Assembly: GCF_013410565.1 (NCBI RefSeq)
Contig: NZ_JACCFO010000001.1
Span: forward strand, 6,138,001 to 6,202,000
Direction: 5' to 3'
DNA: 64,000 nucleotides
DNA from: Streptomonospora nanhaiensis
GTDB lineage: Bacteria > Actinomycetota > Actinomycetes > Streptosporangiales > Streptosporangiaceae
This document shows, in pieces, positions 17,865 through 27,363 of this stretch. The notes under the pieces were generated by a model. It did not search any database and had not been told where the DNA came from. It saw nothing but the letters and a program-made list of their open reading frames with translations. The stretch's first letter is position 1. Every line of letters begins with the position of its first letter. Made by a program: the position numbers and the translations under genes.

Positions 17865-18893
17865 ATGAGCCACCCCGAGCTGTACCCCATCGGAGACGCC
17901 GCGCGCCGCAGCGGCCTGAGCGTCAGCGCCGTCCGGTTCTACGCCGACGCCGGAGTCGTCCCGCCCACGAGCGTGAACGACGCCGGGCACCGGATGTACG
18001 ACATCGACGCCATCGCCCGGCTGGAGCTGGTGCGCACCCTGCGAGAGCTGGACACCGACCTCGACGAGATCCGCCGCCTGCTCGGCGGCGGCACCACCCT
18101 GCACGACCTGCTCACCGCGCACCTGGCGATCGTGGAGGGCCAGGAGCGCACGCTGCGGGCCAGGCGGGCGGTGCTGCGGACCCTGATCCGGCAGGGCGCC
18201 ACCCCGGCCCAGGCCGATCTGCTGCACAAGCTCGTCTCGATGACCGACGAGGAGCGCGAGGACGCTGTCGACGCCTTCTGGAACGACGTCGGCGCGGGCC
18301 TGGACGTCCCCGAGGGCTTCGTGGACCGGCTGCGGAGAATGCGCCCGGTGCTGCCCCCCGAACCCACCGCCGACCAGCTCGAAGCCTGGATCGAACTGGC
18401 CGACCTGGTGGCGGACCCGGCGTTTCGCGACGCCGTCCGCGCCTACCTGCGCGACGCCTACTCCGCGCCGGAGGCCCGGGCACTGGCCACCGAGCCCTAC
18501 CAGGACTTCATCCACGACAGCGGGGGACCGCTCATGGCCGAACTGCTCGCCGCCCACCGCGCCGGGGAGTCCCCGCGCTCGCCCCGGGCGCGGCACGCCG
18601 CAACGCGGTTCCTGGAGGCGGCCACCGCGCTGGCGGGCACGCCGCTCACCCCCGAGGTGCGCGAGCGGATGGCCGACGGCTACCTCCGGGTTCCCGAGCT
18701 CATGCGGTGGATCGCCGAGGAGGAGGCCGCCTCCTCGGCCCCGGTCTACGGCGACACCCACGGCCGGTACCTGGCGCTGGTGGCGCGGATCAACGGGACC
18801 GAGGCCGAGGCGGACGCCACCGCCCTGCCCTACGCCTGGATCGCCGAGGCCGTGCGCGCCGGGGAGCCGGCCCCCGGCGGCTCCGCGCGCTGA
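17865..18893 (+). CDS. MerR-family regulator with a large C-terminal domain
   Basis: A 342-residue protein. The N-terminal MerR domain reads YPIGDAARRSGLSVSAVRFYADAGVVPPTSVNDAGHRMYDIDAIARLELVRTLRELDTDLDEIRRLL. A dimerisation coiled coil follows (residues ~80-125), then ~200 residues of helical ligand-binding-like sequence with no recognised motif. There is no cysteine cluster of the SoxR type, so the SoxR-like operator is not accompanied by an iron-sulfur centre. The ATG at 17865 follows a palindromic operator, consistent with autoregulation. It is divergent from the alcohol dehydrogenase gene. Confidence 0.85.
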   Translation: MSHPELYPIGDAARRSGLSVSAVRFYADAGVVPPTSVNDAGHRMYDIDAIARLELVRTLRELDTDLDEIRRLLGGGTTLHDLLTAHLAIVEGQERTLRARRAVLRTLIRQGATPAQADLLHKLVSMTDEEREDAVDAFWNDVGAGLDVPEGFVDRLRRMRPVLPPEPTADQLEAWIELADLVADPAFRDAVRAYLRDAYSAPEARALATEPYQDFIHDSGGPLMAELLAAHRAGESPRSPRARHAATRFLEAATALAGTPLTPEVRERMADGYLRVPELMRWIAEEEAASSAPVYGDTHGRYLALVARINGTEAEADATALPYAWIAEAVRAGEPAPGGSAR

Positions 18894-19011
18894 CGGCCGC
18901 CACCTGGGCGGTCATCCGTGTCCGGCAGGTCGGGCGACGGCCCGCTCGGGCACCGGGGAGGCGCCGGCCGAATCGGTCCCGCGGCGGCTCCCCCGGCCGC
19001 GCGGGGCCCGG

Positions 19012-19851
19012 TCAGCGGGTCGCGGGCGCGCCGATCACGGACAGCAGGCGCAGCCTCTCGTGGCTCTCGCTGCCCGGGACGGCGGTGTACACCAGCAGCG
19101 AGTGGGACTGCTCGGGGTCGACCAGCGTCTGGCAGGCCAGCTCCAGCGGGCCGGCCTCGGGGTGCAGGAAGCGCTTGAGCTCGCGCGGGCGGACGCCGAC
19201 CTCGTGCTCGTTCCACAGGGTGCGGAACTCCTCGCTTAGGGGCAGGAGCAGGTCGGCGAACCGCGCCGCCCGGGAACCGGGACCGCGCAGCGTGGCGACC
19301 CGGCGCAGGCCCGAGGCGAACACCCGGGACAGGTGGGCGTGGTCCTCGGGCGCGTACAGCCGCCGCGCGGCGGGGTCGGTGAACCAGCGGTAGCCGATGC
19401 TGCGGGCCGGGCCGGTGTAGCCGGTCGTGTCGCCGGTGAGGGCCACCCCGAGCGGGGTCTGGCGCAGTGTCTCGCCCAGTTCGGTGACGATCTCGGCGGG
19501 GGTGTCGGCGAGCCGGTCGAGGATCCGCAGCAGGCCCGGGCTGACGTGCTCGCCGTCCGCGCCGCGCGGGGGAGGGCGGTGCCCGGCCAGGCGGAACAGG
19601 TGGTCGCGCTCCTCCAGGGAGAGGTGCAGGCCCTGCGCGATGGAGGCGGCCATCTGCTCGGAGGGCTGGGGGCCGCGCCGGCGTTCGAGCCGGGCGTAGT
19701 AGTCGGTGGACATGTGGCACAGGGCGGCGACCTCCTCGCGCCGCAGCCCGCTGGTCCTGCGCCGCCTGCCGCGGGGCAGGCCGACGTCCTCGGGCTGCAG
19801 CGACTCCCTGCGGCGCCGGAGGAACTCCGCCAGTCCGGTCCGGTCGATCAT
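19012..19851 (-). CDS. XRE/MmyB-type transcriptional regulator
   Basis: A 279-residue protein. The helix-turn-helix is [79 protein letters not shown], diagnostic of the family. The C-terminal MmyB-like domain ends with [32 protein letters not shown]. The ATG at 19851 follows AGGAGG. It is divergent from an SDR oxidoreductase at 20084, its likely target, as is common for this family. Confidence 0.9.
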   Translation of the reverse strand: MIDRTGLAEFLRRRRESLQPEDVGLPRGRRRRTSGLRREEVAALCHMSTDYYARLERRRGPQPSEQMAASIAQGLHLSLEERDHLFRLAGHRPPPRGADGEHVSPGLLRILDRLADTPAEIVTELGETLRQTPLGVALTGDTTGYTGPARSIGYRWFTDPAARRLYAPEDHAHLSRVFASGLRRVATLRGPGSRAARFADLLLPLSEEFRTLWNEHEVGVRPRELKRFLHPEAGPLELACQTLVDPEQSHSLLVYTAVPGSESHERLRLLSVIGAPATR

Positions 19852-20083
19852 CTCCGCCCCTCCTCGGTGCCCGCCCCCCTTTCTACCGCCGCCGCGCGCC
19901 GCAGGCCACGGACCGGCGATCCCCCCTTCGGCGCTTCCCGTCCTGGGGCGACATCCGTTATCCACGGATCGGCGGGCCGTGGATACGGGCCTGCTTCTGC
20001 CCCAGGCTCGAAGGCGGAAGCACTGGCGCGCCACCGCCCGTCCACGGCGGCGGAGGCGACGACGAAGGATCCGGAGCAGACCC

Positions 20084-21043
20084 ATGCCGCGTACCCGTCC
20101 CGACATCACCGTCCCCGACCTGTCCGAGAAGCGCGCGGTCGTCACCGGCGCGAGCGACGGCGTCGGCCTGCGCCTGGCCGCCGGGCTGGCCGCCGCGGGG
20201 GCCGAGGTGGTGCTGCCGGTGCGCAACCCGTGCAAGGGGGAGGCGGCGGCCGCCCGGATCCGCCGGAAGGTGCCCGACGCTGACGTGTCGCTGCGCGAGC
20301 TGGACCTCGCCTCGCTCGCCTCCGTGGCGGCGCTGGGCGAGACCCTGCGGTCGGAGGGCCGCCCGGTCCACATCCTGGTCAACAACGCCGGTGTGATGAC
20401 CCCGCCGAACCGGCAGACCACGGCCGACGGGTTCGAGCTGCAGTTCGGCATCAACCACCTGGGCCACTTCGCGCTCGTCGGGCACCTGCTGCCGCTGCTG
20501 CGCGCCGGGCGCGCGCGGGTGACCTCGCAGGTCAGCATCGCGGCGCTGCGGGGCCAGATCAACTGGGACGACCTGAACTGGGAGCGCGCCTACCGCGGCC
20601 GAGCCGCCTACGGCCAGTCCAAGATCGCGCTCGGGCTCTTCGGCCTCGAACTCGACCGGCGCAGCCGGGCCGGCGGCTGGGGGATCACCAGCAACCTCTC
20701 CCACCCGGGTGTGGCCCCGACCAACCTGCTGGCCGCCCGGCCCGACCTCGACCGCGCCCAGGAGACCACCGGCCGGAAGGTCATCGCGTTCCTGTCGGCA
20801 CGCGGCGTCCTCCTCGGGACACCGGAGAGCGCGGCCCTGCCCGCCCTCTACGCCGCGACCTCGCCGCGGGCCCGTCCCGGCGGGTTCTACGGGCCCAGCG
20901 GCCCCGGCCACCTCGGCGGCGGCCCCGCCGAGCAGCGGCTGTACCGCCCGCTGCGCCGCGTCGAGGAGGCCGAACGCGTCTGGCGGACCTCCGAGGAGCT
21001 GACGGGGGTGTCCCTCACCAGCGGCATCCGCGCCGACGGCTAG
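20084..21043 (+). CDS. Short-chain dehydrogenase/reductase
   Basis: A 319-residue SDR. Cofactor site [16 protein letters not shown] (TGxxxGxG), NNAGVM, and the catalytic YGQSK (Tyr-x-x-x-Lys) are all present. The sequence is of the WW-oxidoreductase/retinol-dehydrogenase-like group, with [16 protein letters not shown] and [10 protein letters not shown]. An Arg in PVRNPCKGE favours NADP(H). The ATG at 20084 has GGAG upstream. It faces the MmyB-type regulator across about 230 bp. Confidence 0.9.
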   Translation: MPRTRPDITVPDLSEKRAVVTGASDGVGLRLAAGLAAAGAEVVLPVRNPCKGEAAAARIRRKVPDADVSLRELDLASLASVAALGETLRSEGRPVHILVNNAGVMTPPNRQTTADGFELQFGINHLGHFALVGHLLPLLRAGRARVTSQVSIAALRGQINWDDLNWERAYRGRAAYGQSKIALGLFGLELDRRSRAGGWGITSNLSHPGVAPTNLLAARPDLDRAQETTGRKVIAFLSARGVLLGTPESAALPALYAATSPRARPGGFYGPSGPGHLGGGPAEQRLYRPLRRVEEAERVWRTSEELTGVSLTSGIRADG

Positions 21044-21072
21044 CGCCCGCGCGGCGGCGCGGGCCGCCCCCG

Positions 21073-21930
21073 CTACGCGCGCGAGGACGGCTCCGGCAGG
21101 GCGAGGCGGAGCTGGAGGCGGGCGAGCCGGTCGTGGGCCGGCGTGCCGGGCCCGGCGCTGAGCAGCACCACGCGCAGGCCGGTGCCGGGCACGGCGAGGG
21201 TCTGGCAGTCGAGGTCGAGAACGCCGAGCTCGCCGTGGTGGATCCGCTTGCGCAGCGTGGCGTGCGGCCGGACGTCGTGGTGCCGCCACCGCTCGGCGAA
21301 CGCCGGCGCCCACTCGGCGAACTCGTCGACCAGCCGCCGGAGCGCGCGGTCGTGCGGGCGGCGGGACAGCGCCTCACGCGACAGGGCGGCCGCCTGCGCC
21401 TCGAACCCGCCCGCCTCCTCCGGGGGCGCCGAGCACACCGCGCGGTCCGGGCGCATGGCCAGCCGCAGCACGTTGCGCTCGGCCGGGGGCAGCGCGCCGA
21501 AGTCGGTGACCAGCGCCGCCGCCAGGCCGTTCCACGCCACGATGTCGTGGCGGGCGTCGCAGACGTAGGCGGCGACCGGGCCGAGCCGGTCCAGCAGGGC
21601 GAGCACCCCCGGCGGCACCTGCTCCGCCGGACCCGGCCGCGCGGGCGGCGCGTGCCCGGCCAGCCGGGACAGGTGCGCCCGCTCCACCTCCGACAGCCGC
21701 AGCGCCCGGCCGATCGCGTCGATCACCTGCGGCGAGGGGCGCGGCGCCCGGGCCTGCTCCAGCCGCTCGTAGTAGCTCACCGAGATCCCCGCGAGGTCGG
21801 CGACCTCCTCGCGCCGCAGCCCCGGCGTGCGCCGCGCGCGCCCGCCCGCGTGCGGCGGAAGGCCGGCGTCGGCCGGGCGCACGGCCTCGCGGCGGGCGCG
21901 CAGGAACGCGGCGAGTTCTCGCTTGTCCAC
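21073..21930 (-). CDS. XRE/MmyB-type transcriptional regulator
   Basis: A 285-residue member of the same family as the proteins at 19012 and 15545: [87 protein letters not shown], then an MmyB-like domain with DARHDIVAWNGLAAALVTDF and LDLDCQTLAVPGTGLRVVLL. The GTG at 21930 has only a weak G-rich site upstream. It is divergent from the SnoaL/NmrA gene pair, which it probably controls. Confidence 0.9.
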   Translation of the reverse strand: MDKRELAAFLRARREAVRPADAGLPPHAGGRARRTPGLRREEVADLAGISVSYYERLEQARAPRPSPQVIDAIGRALRLSEVERAHLSRLAGHAPPARPGPAEQVPPGVLALLDRLGPVAAYVCDARHDIVAWNGLAAALVTDFGALPPAERNVLRLAMRPDRAVCSAPPEEAGGFEAQAAALSREALSRRPHDRALRRLVDEFAEWAPAFAERWRHHDVRPHATLRKRIHHGELGVLDLDCQTLAVPGTGLRVVLLSAGPGTPAHDRLARLQLRLALPEPSSRA

Positions 21931-22066
21931 GCCCCCAGCCTGCCACGGGCGCGGGCGGAGAGCCACGGACCGCTGGTCCGGGGACAACGCGGCGGTTCCC
22001 CCGCGCGGCGGACCCCGCGAACCTGGCGGGCGACGGACCGACAACCGACCGACGACGGAGGCAGGG

Positions 22067-22498
22067 ATGGACCGATCGCCCGAAGGGGTGTTCCGGCGGA
22101 TGCTGGAGCTGCTGATGGCCAAAGACATGGAGGGCATCGCCGCGCTGTGGGCGCCGGACGGCACGGCCGCGTTCCCGTTCGCCGAGGCAGGGGCGCCCGT
22201 CCGGCTGAGCGGGCGGGAGGCGGTCCGCGCCTACCTGGCCGGGTACCCCGGTGTGTACGACGTCACCGGTATCCCGGCGGTGCGGGTGCACCGGACCGAG
22301 GACCCCGCGACCGTCGTCGCCGAGTTCAGCGCCGAGGGCCGGGCGGTGCGCACGGGCGCGCCCTACCGGATGGACTACATCGCCGTGGTCACGGTGCGGG
22401 ACGGGCTGATCGCCGAGTACCGCGACTACTGGAGCCCCGTGCAGGCGGCGCGCGCCTCCGGAAGCCTGGCGGCGCTGCGGAAGGGGCTGGAGGCATGA
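22067..22498 (+). CDS. SnoaL/NTF2-like protein
   Basis: A 143-residue alpha+beta-barrel protein: RMLELLMAKDMEGIAALWAPDGTAAFPFA, then RLSGREAVRAYL and the closing strands YIAVVTVRDGLIAEYRDYWSP. The family includes polyketide cyclases and isomerase-like enzymes. The ATG at 22067 follows GGAGG. Its stop overlaps the start of the NmrA-like gene by four bases, so the two form an operon controlled from the region facing the MmyB-type regulator. Confidence 0.85.
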   Translation: MDRSPEGVFRRMLELLMAKDMEGIAALWAPDGTAAFPFAEAGAPVRLSGREAVRAYLAGYPGVYDVTGIPAVRVHRTEDPATVVAEFSAEGRAVRTGAPYRMDYIAVVTVRDGLIAEYRDYWSPVQAARASGSLAALRKGLEA

Positions 22499-23325
22499 CG
22501 GTCCTGGTCACCGGCTGCACCGGCAACACCGGCCGCCCCCTTGTCGCGGCGCTGCGCGCCCGCGGGGCCGACGTGCGCGCGGCCGCCCGCAGGCCGGGCC
22601 CGGGCGGCGTGCGCTTGGACTGGGCGGACGCGCGCACGCACGCCCCGGCGCTCGCCGGGGCGCGGGCCGTCTACCTGGTGCCGCCGCCGCTGACCGTGGA
22701 CCCCATGCCGCTGGTGGGCCCGTTCCTGGAGGAAGCGCGGGAGGCCGGGGTGCGGCGCGTGGTGCTGCTCGGCTCGCTGGCGGAACTGCCCGGTGTCCCC
22801 GGCGCCGCGGAGGTGGGCCGGGCCGTGCGGTCGTTCGCGGAGTGGGCGGTGCTGCGGCCGTCGGGGTTCATGCAGAACTTCACCGGTGCGCACCCGGTGG
22901 CGGCGGGCATCCGGGAGCGCGGCGAGATCCGCTCGGCGACCGGCGAGGGGCGGCTGGGCTGGATCGACGCAGCCGACATCGCGGCCGTCGCGGCGGAACT
23001 GCTGTCGGCGCCGGAGCCGGTGGCCGGCGAGTACGTGCTCACCGGGCCGGAGGCGTTCGGGTACTCCGAGGCGGCGGCCGTCATCGCCGAGGTCGCCGGA
23101 CGGCCGGTGCGCCACACGCCGGCACCGGTGGCCGAGATGGTCCGGCGCAACGTGGACGCGGGCATGCCGGAGGCCTTCGCCGCGGCCCTGGCCGGGGTGG
23201 ACTCCGGTATCGCCGAGGGCAGGGAGGACCGTGTCACCGACACCGTCCACCGGCTGACCGGCCGCCCGCCGCGCGCCTTCCGGGACTTCGCCCGCGCCCA
23301 CCGGCACGAGTGGGCCCCGGCCTGA
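22495..23325 (+). CDS. NmrA-like NAD(P)-binding protein
   Basis: A 276-residue Rossmann protein: TVLVTGCTGNTGRPLVAALRARGADVRAAAR at the N-terminus, AVYLVPPP, EAGVRRVVLLGS, WAVLRPSGFMQNF and WIDAADIAAVAAELL. This is the atypical-SDR/NmrA (QOR2-like) pattern; the catalytic Tyr-Lys pair of classical SDRs is absent. It likely acts as an NAD(P)H sensor or reductase. It is coupled to the upstream SnoaL-like gene by an ATGA overlap. Confidence 0.9.
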   Translation: MTVLVTGCTGNTGRPLVAALRARGADVRAAARRPGPGGVRLDWADARTHAPALAGARAVYLVPPPLTVDPMPLVGPFLEEAREAGVRRVVLLGSLAELPGVPGAAEVGRAVRSFAEWAVLRPSGFMQNFTGAHPVAAGIRERGEIRSATGEGRLGWIDAADIAAVAAELLSAPEPVAGEYVLTGPEAFGYSEAAAVIAEVAGRPVRHTPAPVAEMVRRNVDAGMPEAFAAALAGVDSGIAEGREDRVTDTVHRLTGRPPRAFRDFARAHRHEWAPA

Positions 23326-23522
23326 CACGCCGGGCGGCCCGGCTCCCGTCCGCCGCGCGGGGCGCGGCGGGGCGGGCGGCCTTCCCGGCGCCCGCCCCGC
23401 GCGCTCCCGGACACCGGCCACCGCGCTCGTGCGGACGTCACCCCCGTTCGCGCGGGAGGGAGATCTGCTCGGCCGCGCCGGCCCCCGGGCGGCGCGTGAC
23501 CGCCGGCCCGGCCGGGGAGCCG

Positions 23523-25052
23523 TCAGTCGAGCGGGGCGGTGCCGGCGGCGGGGGCGGTGCCCGTGCCGTCGGGGCGCCACGCGGCGGGCAGCAGGACCGA
23601 GCCGGGCGGGTCCGCCGCCTCCACGGCGGGCAGCAGCCCGTCGGGACGCGTCCTGCTGCTCGTGTCGAAGGCCACCTGGCCTCCGGAGAACGCGGCGCCG
23701 TCGAAGGTCACCTCCGCGCCGGAGAACCGGGTGTCCTCGAAGGTCACCAGGCCGCCGGAGAACCGGGCGCCGTCGAAGGACAACTGGCCGGCGGAGAACA
23801 CCGCGCGGTCGAAGGACACCCGGCCGCCGCAGAACGCGGCGCGGGTGAAGGCCATCCTGCGGCCCGCGAACTCGGCCTCGTGGAAGGTGACCCGGCCCCC
23901 GGAGAAGACGGCGCCGCGGAAGGACAGCCGGCGGCCGAGGAACCGGGCCTCGTTGAAGCTGACCTGGGCGCCCGCGAACACCGCGCCGTTGAAGGTCATC
24001 CGGCGGCCCACGAAGACGGCCTCGTTGAAGACGACCCGGCCGCCGGAGAACACGGCGCCGTGGAGGTCGCCGCCGTCGAACACGACGCCGGTGAAGTCGT
24101 AGTCCTTGCCGCGCCAGCGGGTGTCGGCACGGAGGCGGTCGCCGATGACGCGGATGACGGTGTGGCGGACCTCGCGCAGGCCCGAGGAGGCGAGGGGGCC
24201 GTCATCGCCGGGCCCGGCCGCCTCCGCGTCGGGCCCGGCACCGGCGCCCTCGAAACGGGCGGCGCCGCGCCCATCCGAGGCCGCCCCCTCCTCGGGAGCG
24301 GCGACGCCGGGCCAGTGCCCGGGTTCGGGCCGGTAGGGCATGCGCAGGTAGGCGCACAGCACGTCGATGACCATCTGCACCAGTTCGTCCCTGTCGTGCG
24401 GGGCGTCGTCGGCGAGATGGGCCAGGGCGTGCACCCCGGCCAGGCGCACGGCCGCGTGCTCGCTGCCCAGCTTCTGGCTGGCGGTGTCGAACCGCTCGGT
24501 GAACAGCCGGGTCTCCTCGCGGGCGGCCGCGACCTCCGCCCGGTCGTTCTCGGCTTCGGTGGTGCGCTGGCGGCGGTAGTTGATGACCAGCAGGGCCACC
24601 GCGCCCAGCCCGGCCACGATGGCGAAAGCGCGGGTGGCCACCGCGTCCAGGTCACGCGGGCGCAGCACCTCGGGCGGCTCCCAGGCGGGCGTGTCCAGCA
24701 GCAGCCAGGCTCCGGCGGTCAGCGCCGCCACCACCCCGGCGGCCACCACCCAGGCCAGGGCGATCAGCCACGCCAGCGGCAGCGGCGCGGCGCGCCGCCG
24801 GGCCAGCCCCGCCGTCCCCGCGGCCGCCAGCACCGCACCGGCCACGGTCAGCGCCAGCGGCGCCAGGGGCGGACGGGTCAGGCCGAGGGTGTCCCACACC
24901 GCCGCGGCCAGCGGCCACGCCCCCGCACCGCCCAGCACCGCACCGCCCGCGAGCGCGGCCCACGGCCACCCGCGCGAGCGCGGCACCACCCGCGCGACCA
25001 TGGCGCGCCACCGCCGCCGAACCGGGGAAGGGGAGGGGGTTTCGGGGGCCAT
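23523..25052 (-). CDS. Membrane-anchored pentapeptide-repeat-like protein
   Basis: A 509-residue protein. Four hydrophobic helices lie in the first ~170 residues, then a helical cytosolic segment (YRRQRTTEAENDRAEVAAAREETRLFTERF, FDTASQKLGSEHAAVRLAGVHALAHL) and VIDVLCAYLRMPY. The C-terminal part consists of eleven 12-residue units of the form A-x-F-x-G-x-x-x-x-F-x-x. The helix plus LGSEHAAVRLAGVHAL segment is seen in many actinobacterial pentapeptide-repeat proteins. The repeats should stack as a beta-helix. The function is unknown. Confidence 0.85.
   Translation of the reverse strand: MAPETPSPSPVRRRWRAMVARVVPRSRGWPWAALAGGAVLGGAGAWPLAAAVWDTLGLTRPPLAPLALTVAGAVLAAAGTAGLARRRAAPLPLAWLIALAWVVAAGVVAALTAGAWLLLDTPAWEPPEVLRPRDLDAVATRAFAIVAGLGAVALLVINYRRQRTTEAENDRAEVAAAREETRLFTERFDTASQKLGSEHAAVRLAGVHALAHLADDAPHDRDELVQMVIDVLCAYLRMPYRPEPGHWPGVAAPEEGAASDGRGAARFEGAGAGPDAEAAGPGDDGPLASSGLREVRHTVIRVIGDRLRADTRWRGKDYDFTGVVFDGGDLHGAVFSGGRVVFNEAVFVGRRMTFNGAVFAGAQVSFNEARFLGRRLSFRGAVFSGGRVTFHEAEFAGRRMAFTRAAFCGGRVSFDRAVFSAGQLSFDGARFSGGLVTFEDTRFSGAEVTFDGAAFSGGQVAFDTSSRTRPDGLLPAVEAADPPGSVLLPAAWRPDGTGTAPAAGTAPLD
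23661..24056 (-). repeat. Eleven tandem 36-bp coding repeats
   Basis: Within the pentapeptide-like gene, eleven consecutive 12-codon units run from AVFSGGRVVFNE (24056) to AAFSGGQVAFDT (23661). Phe at positions 3 and 10 and Gly at position 5 are nearly invariant. Units differ at the variable positions, so they are diverged rather than recent duplications. Confidence 0.85.
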
Positions 25053-25061
25053 GGAGGCAAC

Positions 25062-25345
25062 CTAGCGCCCGCGCGGTCGCTCGGTGGGGACGAGGTGGCG
25101 CCAGCGGACCGGGTCGGTTTCGCGGGGGCCCGGCAGCGGGGGGAGGGGGCCGCGGGCGGCGCAGTCGAGGACGAGCATGTGGTCGCCGCCGCGCTGGAAC
25201 TCATACGGCGTCCGCACCAGCCGGGAGCCGACGCAGAGGGCGGCGAGCCGCCGCCGGAAGCGGCCGAGGTGGGGTGGGGGCGGTCGGTGGTGTGCAGCAG
25301 CACGGGGAACACCCGCACCTGCCACCGCGCCACCCGCAGGCGGCG
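25062..25345 (-). pseudogene. Possible frameshifted small gene, unknown function
   Basis: One frame gives WQVRVFPVLLHTTDRP and, just downstream in another frame, HLGRFRRRLAALCVGSRLVRTPYEFQRGGDHMLVLDCAARG and VRWRHLVPTERP. The two segments look like one protein interrupted by a one-base shift around 25265-25280. No start with a ribosome site is seen and no family is recognised. It may be only chance coding potential. Confidence 0.3.
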
Positions 25346-25406
25346 GGCCCGGCGGACATCCGGGAGGTGCCCGCGGCGGCGGACCGCGGGCCGGCGCCGC
25401 GCGTGG

Positions 25407-26000
25407 TCACCGCTGCGGCGCCTGCCACCGGGCGCCGATCCGGCCGTGCCGCAGGCGGCCCACCACGCGCACGCGCAGTGCCGCGGGTGTGCCGGCGTAG
25501 GGGTTGCGGCCGATGTCGACCTGGCCGTAGCGCACCGCGAGTTCGTTGGCGTCCACGGCCATGTCCGGAGCGAGGACCAGGTCAACGTCGCCGCCGGTCA
25601 CCCGCGCCTCGATGACGAGTTCGGGGCCGGTGCGCACCGCGTCGGTGAGGTCGAGCAGCACCGCGCTCCAGGAGGTCCGCAGCGCCAGCCGGTGCGGCAG
25701 CGTCCACGGGCCGGCCCGGCGCACCATGCCGTGCTTCTCCTTGATGGTGAGCAGGTCGGCGGCCGGATCGGCCGGCGTGCCCGCGAGCGGCCCGGCGCCG
25801 CCGGGCGCCGCGACGAGGTCGGCGGTGAGCGGGGCCAGGGCGGCGACCGTGCGGGCGGCCGGCGCCGCGTCCACCCGCTCGTCGAACTCGGCGGGGGTGA
25901 GCCGGCCGTCGGCGACGGCGGCGCGCAGCAGGTCGATGGTCCGGTCGCGGTCGGCGTCGGAGGCCCGCAGTTCGGGCGGGCTGTACGGGTCCTGCGGCAT
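25407..26000 (-). CDS. DUF1707 (SHOCT-like) domain protein
   Basis: A 197-residue protein. Residues ~8-60 are a DUF1707 domain: ELRASDADRDRTIDLLRAAVADGRLTPAEFDERVDAAPAARTVAALAPLTADL. The C-terminal part, HGMVRRAGPWTLPHRLALRTSWSAVLLDLTDAV, ends in beta-strands of the DUF4097-like kind. The ATG at 26000 has GAGGAGG upstream. Proteins of this group are widespread in actinobacteria and of unknown function; the DUF1707 helix pair is thought to be an oligomerisation or anchoring module. Confidence 0.85.
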   Translation of the reverse strand: MPQDPYSPPELRASDADRDRTIDLLRAAVADGRLTPAEFDERVDAAPAARTVAALAPLTADLVAAPGGAGPLAGTPADPAADLLTIKEKHGMVRRAGPWTLPHRLALRTSWSAVLLDLTDAVRTGPELVIEARVTGGDVDLVLAPDMAVDANELAVRYGQVDIGRNPYAGTPAALRVRVVGRLRHGRIGARWQAPQR

Positions 26001-26220
26001 CCGGCCTCCTCGGCGAGCGGGGTGGTGGCGCACCACCGGCACATTCACCATAGTGGGGCGCCCTGTGACCCGGTAAACGGCGGTCCGGCCCCGGCGGAGG
26101 GCCGCCCGCCGCCCCGAGGGGCCCGTGCCCGCAGGCGTGGCCGCCTCGGGCGCGGCCGAGTCGCTCGAACAGCCGATCGGCCTGTCCGGCTTATGTTCTA
26201 TCGACTGTTTCATTGAGATT

Positions 26221-26245
26221 CAAGATGTCGATCTTGATTTTTTTG
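26221..26245 (+). terminator. T-tailed hairpin in an AT-rich island
   Basis: CAAGAT-GTCG-ATCTTG followed by ATTTTTTTG. It is a textbook rho-independent structure for a rightward transcript, but no rightward gene lies upstream for several kilobases. The surrounding 26200-26260 is distinctly AT-rich for this window. Confidence 0.6.
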
Positions 26246-26392
26246 ATGTTCCGAATCCGGATGGTGTCTCCCTCCCGTTCACGCCGGCCGCGCCGGCGAC
26301 CCCTCGCCGGTCGGCGGCACCGGCGGCGGCCGGCGTGCGGGCCCGCCCGGTCCGTCGCACCGGGCGGGCCCGCCGGGCCGAGGGCGGGAGGG

Positions 26393-26641
26393 TCACGTCC
26401 GGGCGCGGCCCCGGTTCAGGCGCAGCGCGGAGACGAGGAAGAAGACACCGCCGAGGAAGGCGTAGCCGGCGAGGGCGCGCAGCGAGGGGTCGTCGCCGCC
26501 GGCCTGCGCGAGGAACGACGCGCCGGCGAGGGTCGAGATGGCGCCGCTGGCGATCATGGCCCACTGGCCGCCCAGCCGGCGGCGGCCGGCGGCCGCGGCG
26601 AGCTGGACGAGGCCGGCGGCCACGGCCCAGACCCCCCACAC
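26393..26641 (-). CDS. Short membrane protein, probable N-terminally truncated DUF308/HdeD-like fragment
   Basis: 82 residues with three hydrophobic segments: WGVWAVAAGLVQLAAAAG, AMIASGAISTLAGASFLAQA and LAGYAFLGGVFFLVSALRL. The helix spacing resembles the last three helices of HdeD/DUF308 proteins. In the same frame hydrophobic sequence (AAAGLAAAAAVGIPAVLGV) continues upstream of the only GTG until a TGA near 26740, suggesting that the 5' part has been lost. Function unknown. Confidence 0.5.
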   Translation of the reverse strand: MWGVWAVAAGLVQLAAAAGRRRLGGQWAMIASGAISTLAGASFLAQAGGDDPSLRALAGYAFLGGVFFLVSALRLNRGRART

Positions 26642-27363
26642 TCCCAGGACCGCCGGGATGCCGACCGCGGCGGCGGCCGCCAGCCCGGCCGCTGCGCCCG
26701 GTGCCGGTCGGAGCGCTGGTGGGCATCAACGCGGGGTGGGGCGCGGGGGCGTTCTGGAACCCCCCGGTGCAGACCCGCCTGCACCGGCCCGCGGGCCCGC
26801 TCTCGGCCCAGGCGCCGGCGATGAACGTTTCCGGTACCGACGAGGTGGCGGAAGCCTCCCGGCGTCCCGCGTGAGGCGTGCGCGCCCCGGCGGGCGTCTC
26901 CCGGCCGCCGAGCGGTCGCCCGCCGCTGGGGCGGCGGGGCGGGTCCGGCCGGACGGCCGGACCCGCATCCGGGGGCCGTCCTCCGTTCCCGTGTCGTATT
27001 TTGCTGGATTTAGAGCCGGATGCGGGAAATGATGGTCGATGGTGAATTCCCGTTCCGGCGGGGGTGAGAACAATTTTCAATCCCCCTACCACACGGGTTC
27101 ACGGTGAACTAACATCTCCCTTGGAGTGATAAGGGGGTGAGCCGATGCCCGCTTTCGGCGCAGGGCCCGACTCCGGCACGGCCGAAGCCTCTTCTTCGTG
27201 GAGGCGCCCTTTTTGCGGGGTATCGGGGCACCCGTTTTTCCTTCGTCCGTCCCCCCGCGCCGACAACGCGGTCGACCGCGCGCTGAGGCGATGACGGTTC
27301 CCCGAGTCCGGGGAACCGGGGCGCGATCGGTGGCCGTGGTGGCGGGTGGGGTGGTGTGGGTGG
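26642..27363. other. Long intergenic stretch with a possible 49-codon ORF
   Basis: No recognised gene. An AT-richer segment at 27000-27140 includes GAGAACAATTTTCAATCC and could hold promoters. An ORF at 27145-27294 (+), starting MPAFGAGPDSG after AAGGGGG, would give a 49-residue product without recognisable features; it may not be real. Confidence 0.3.
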
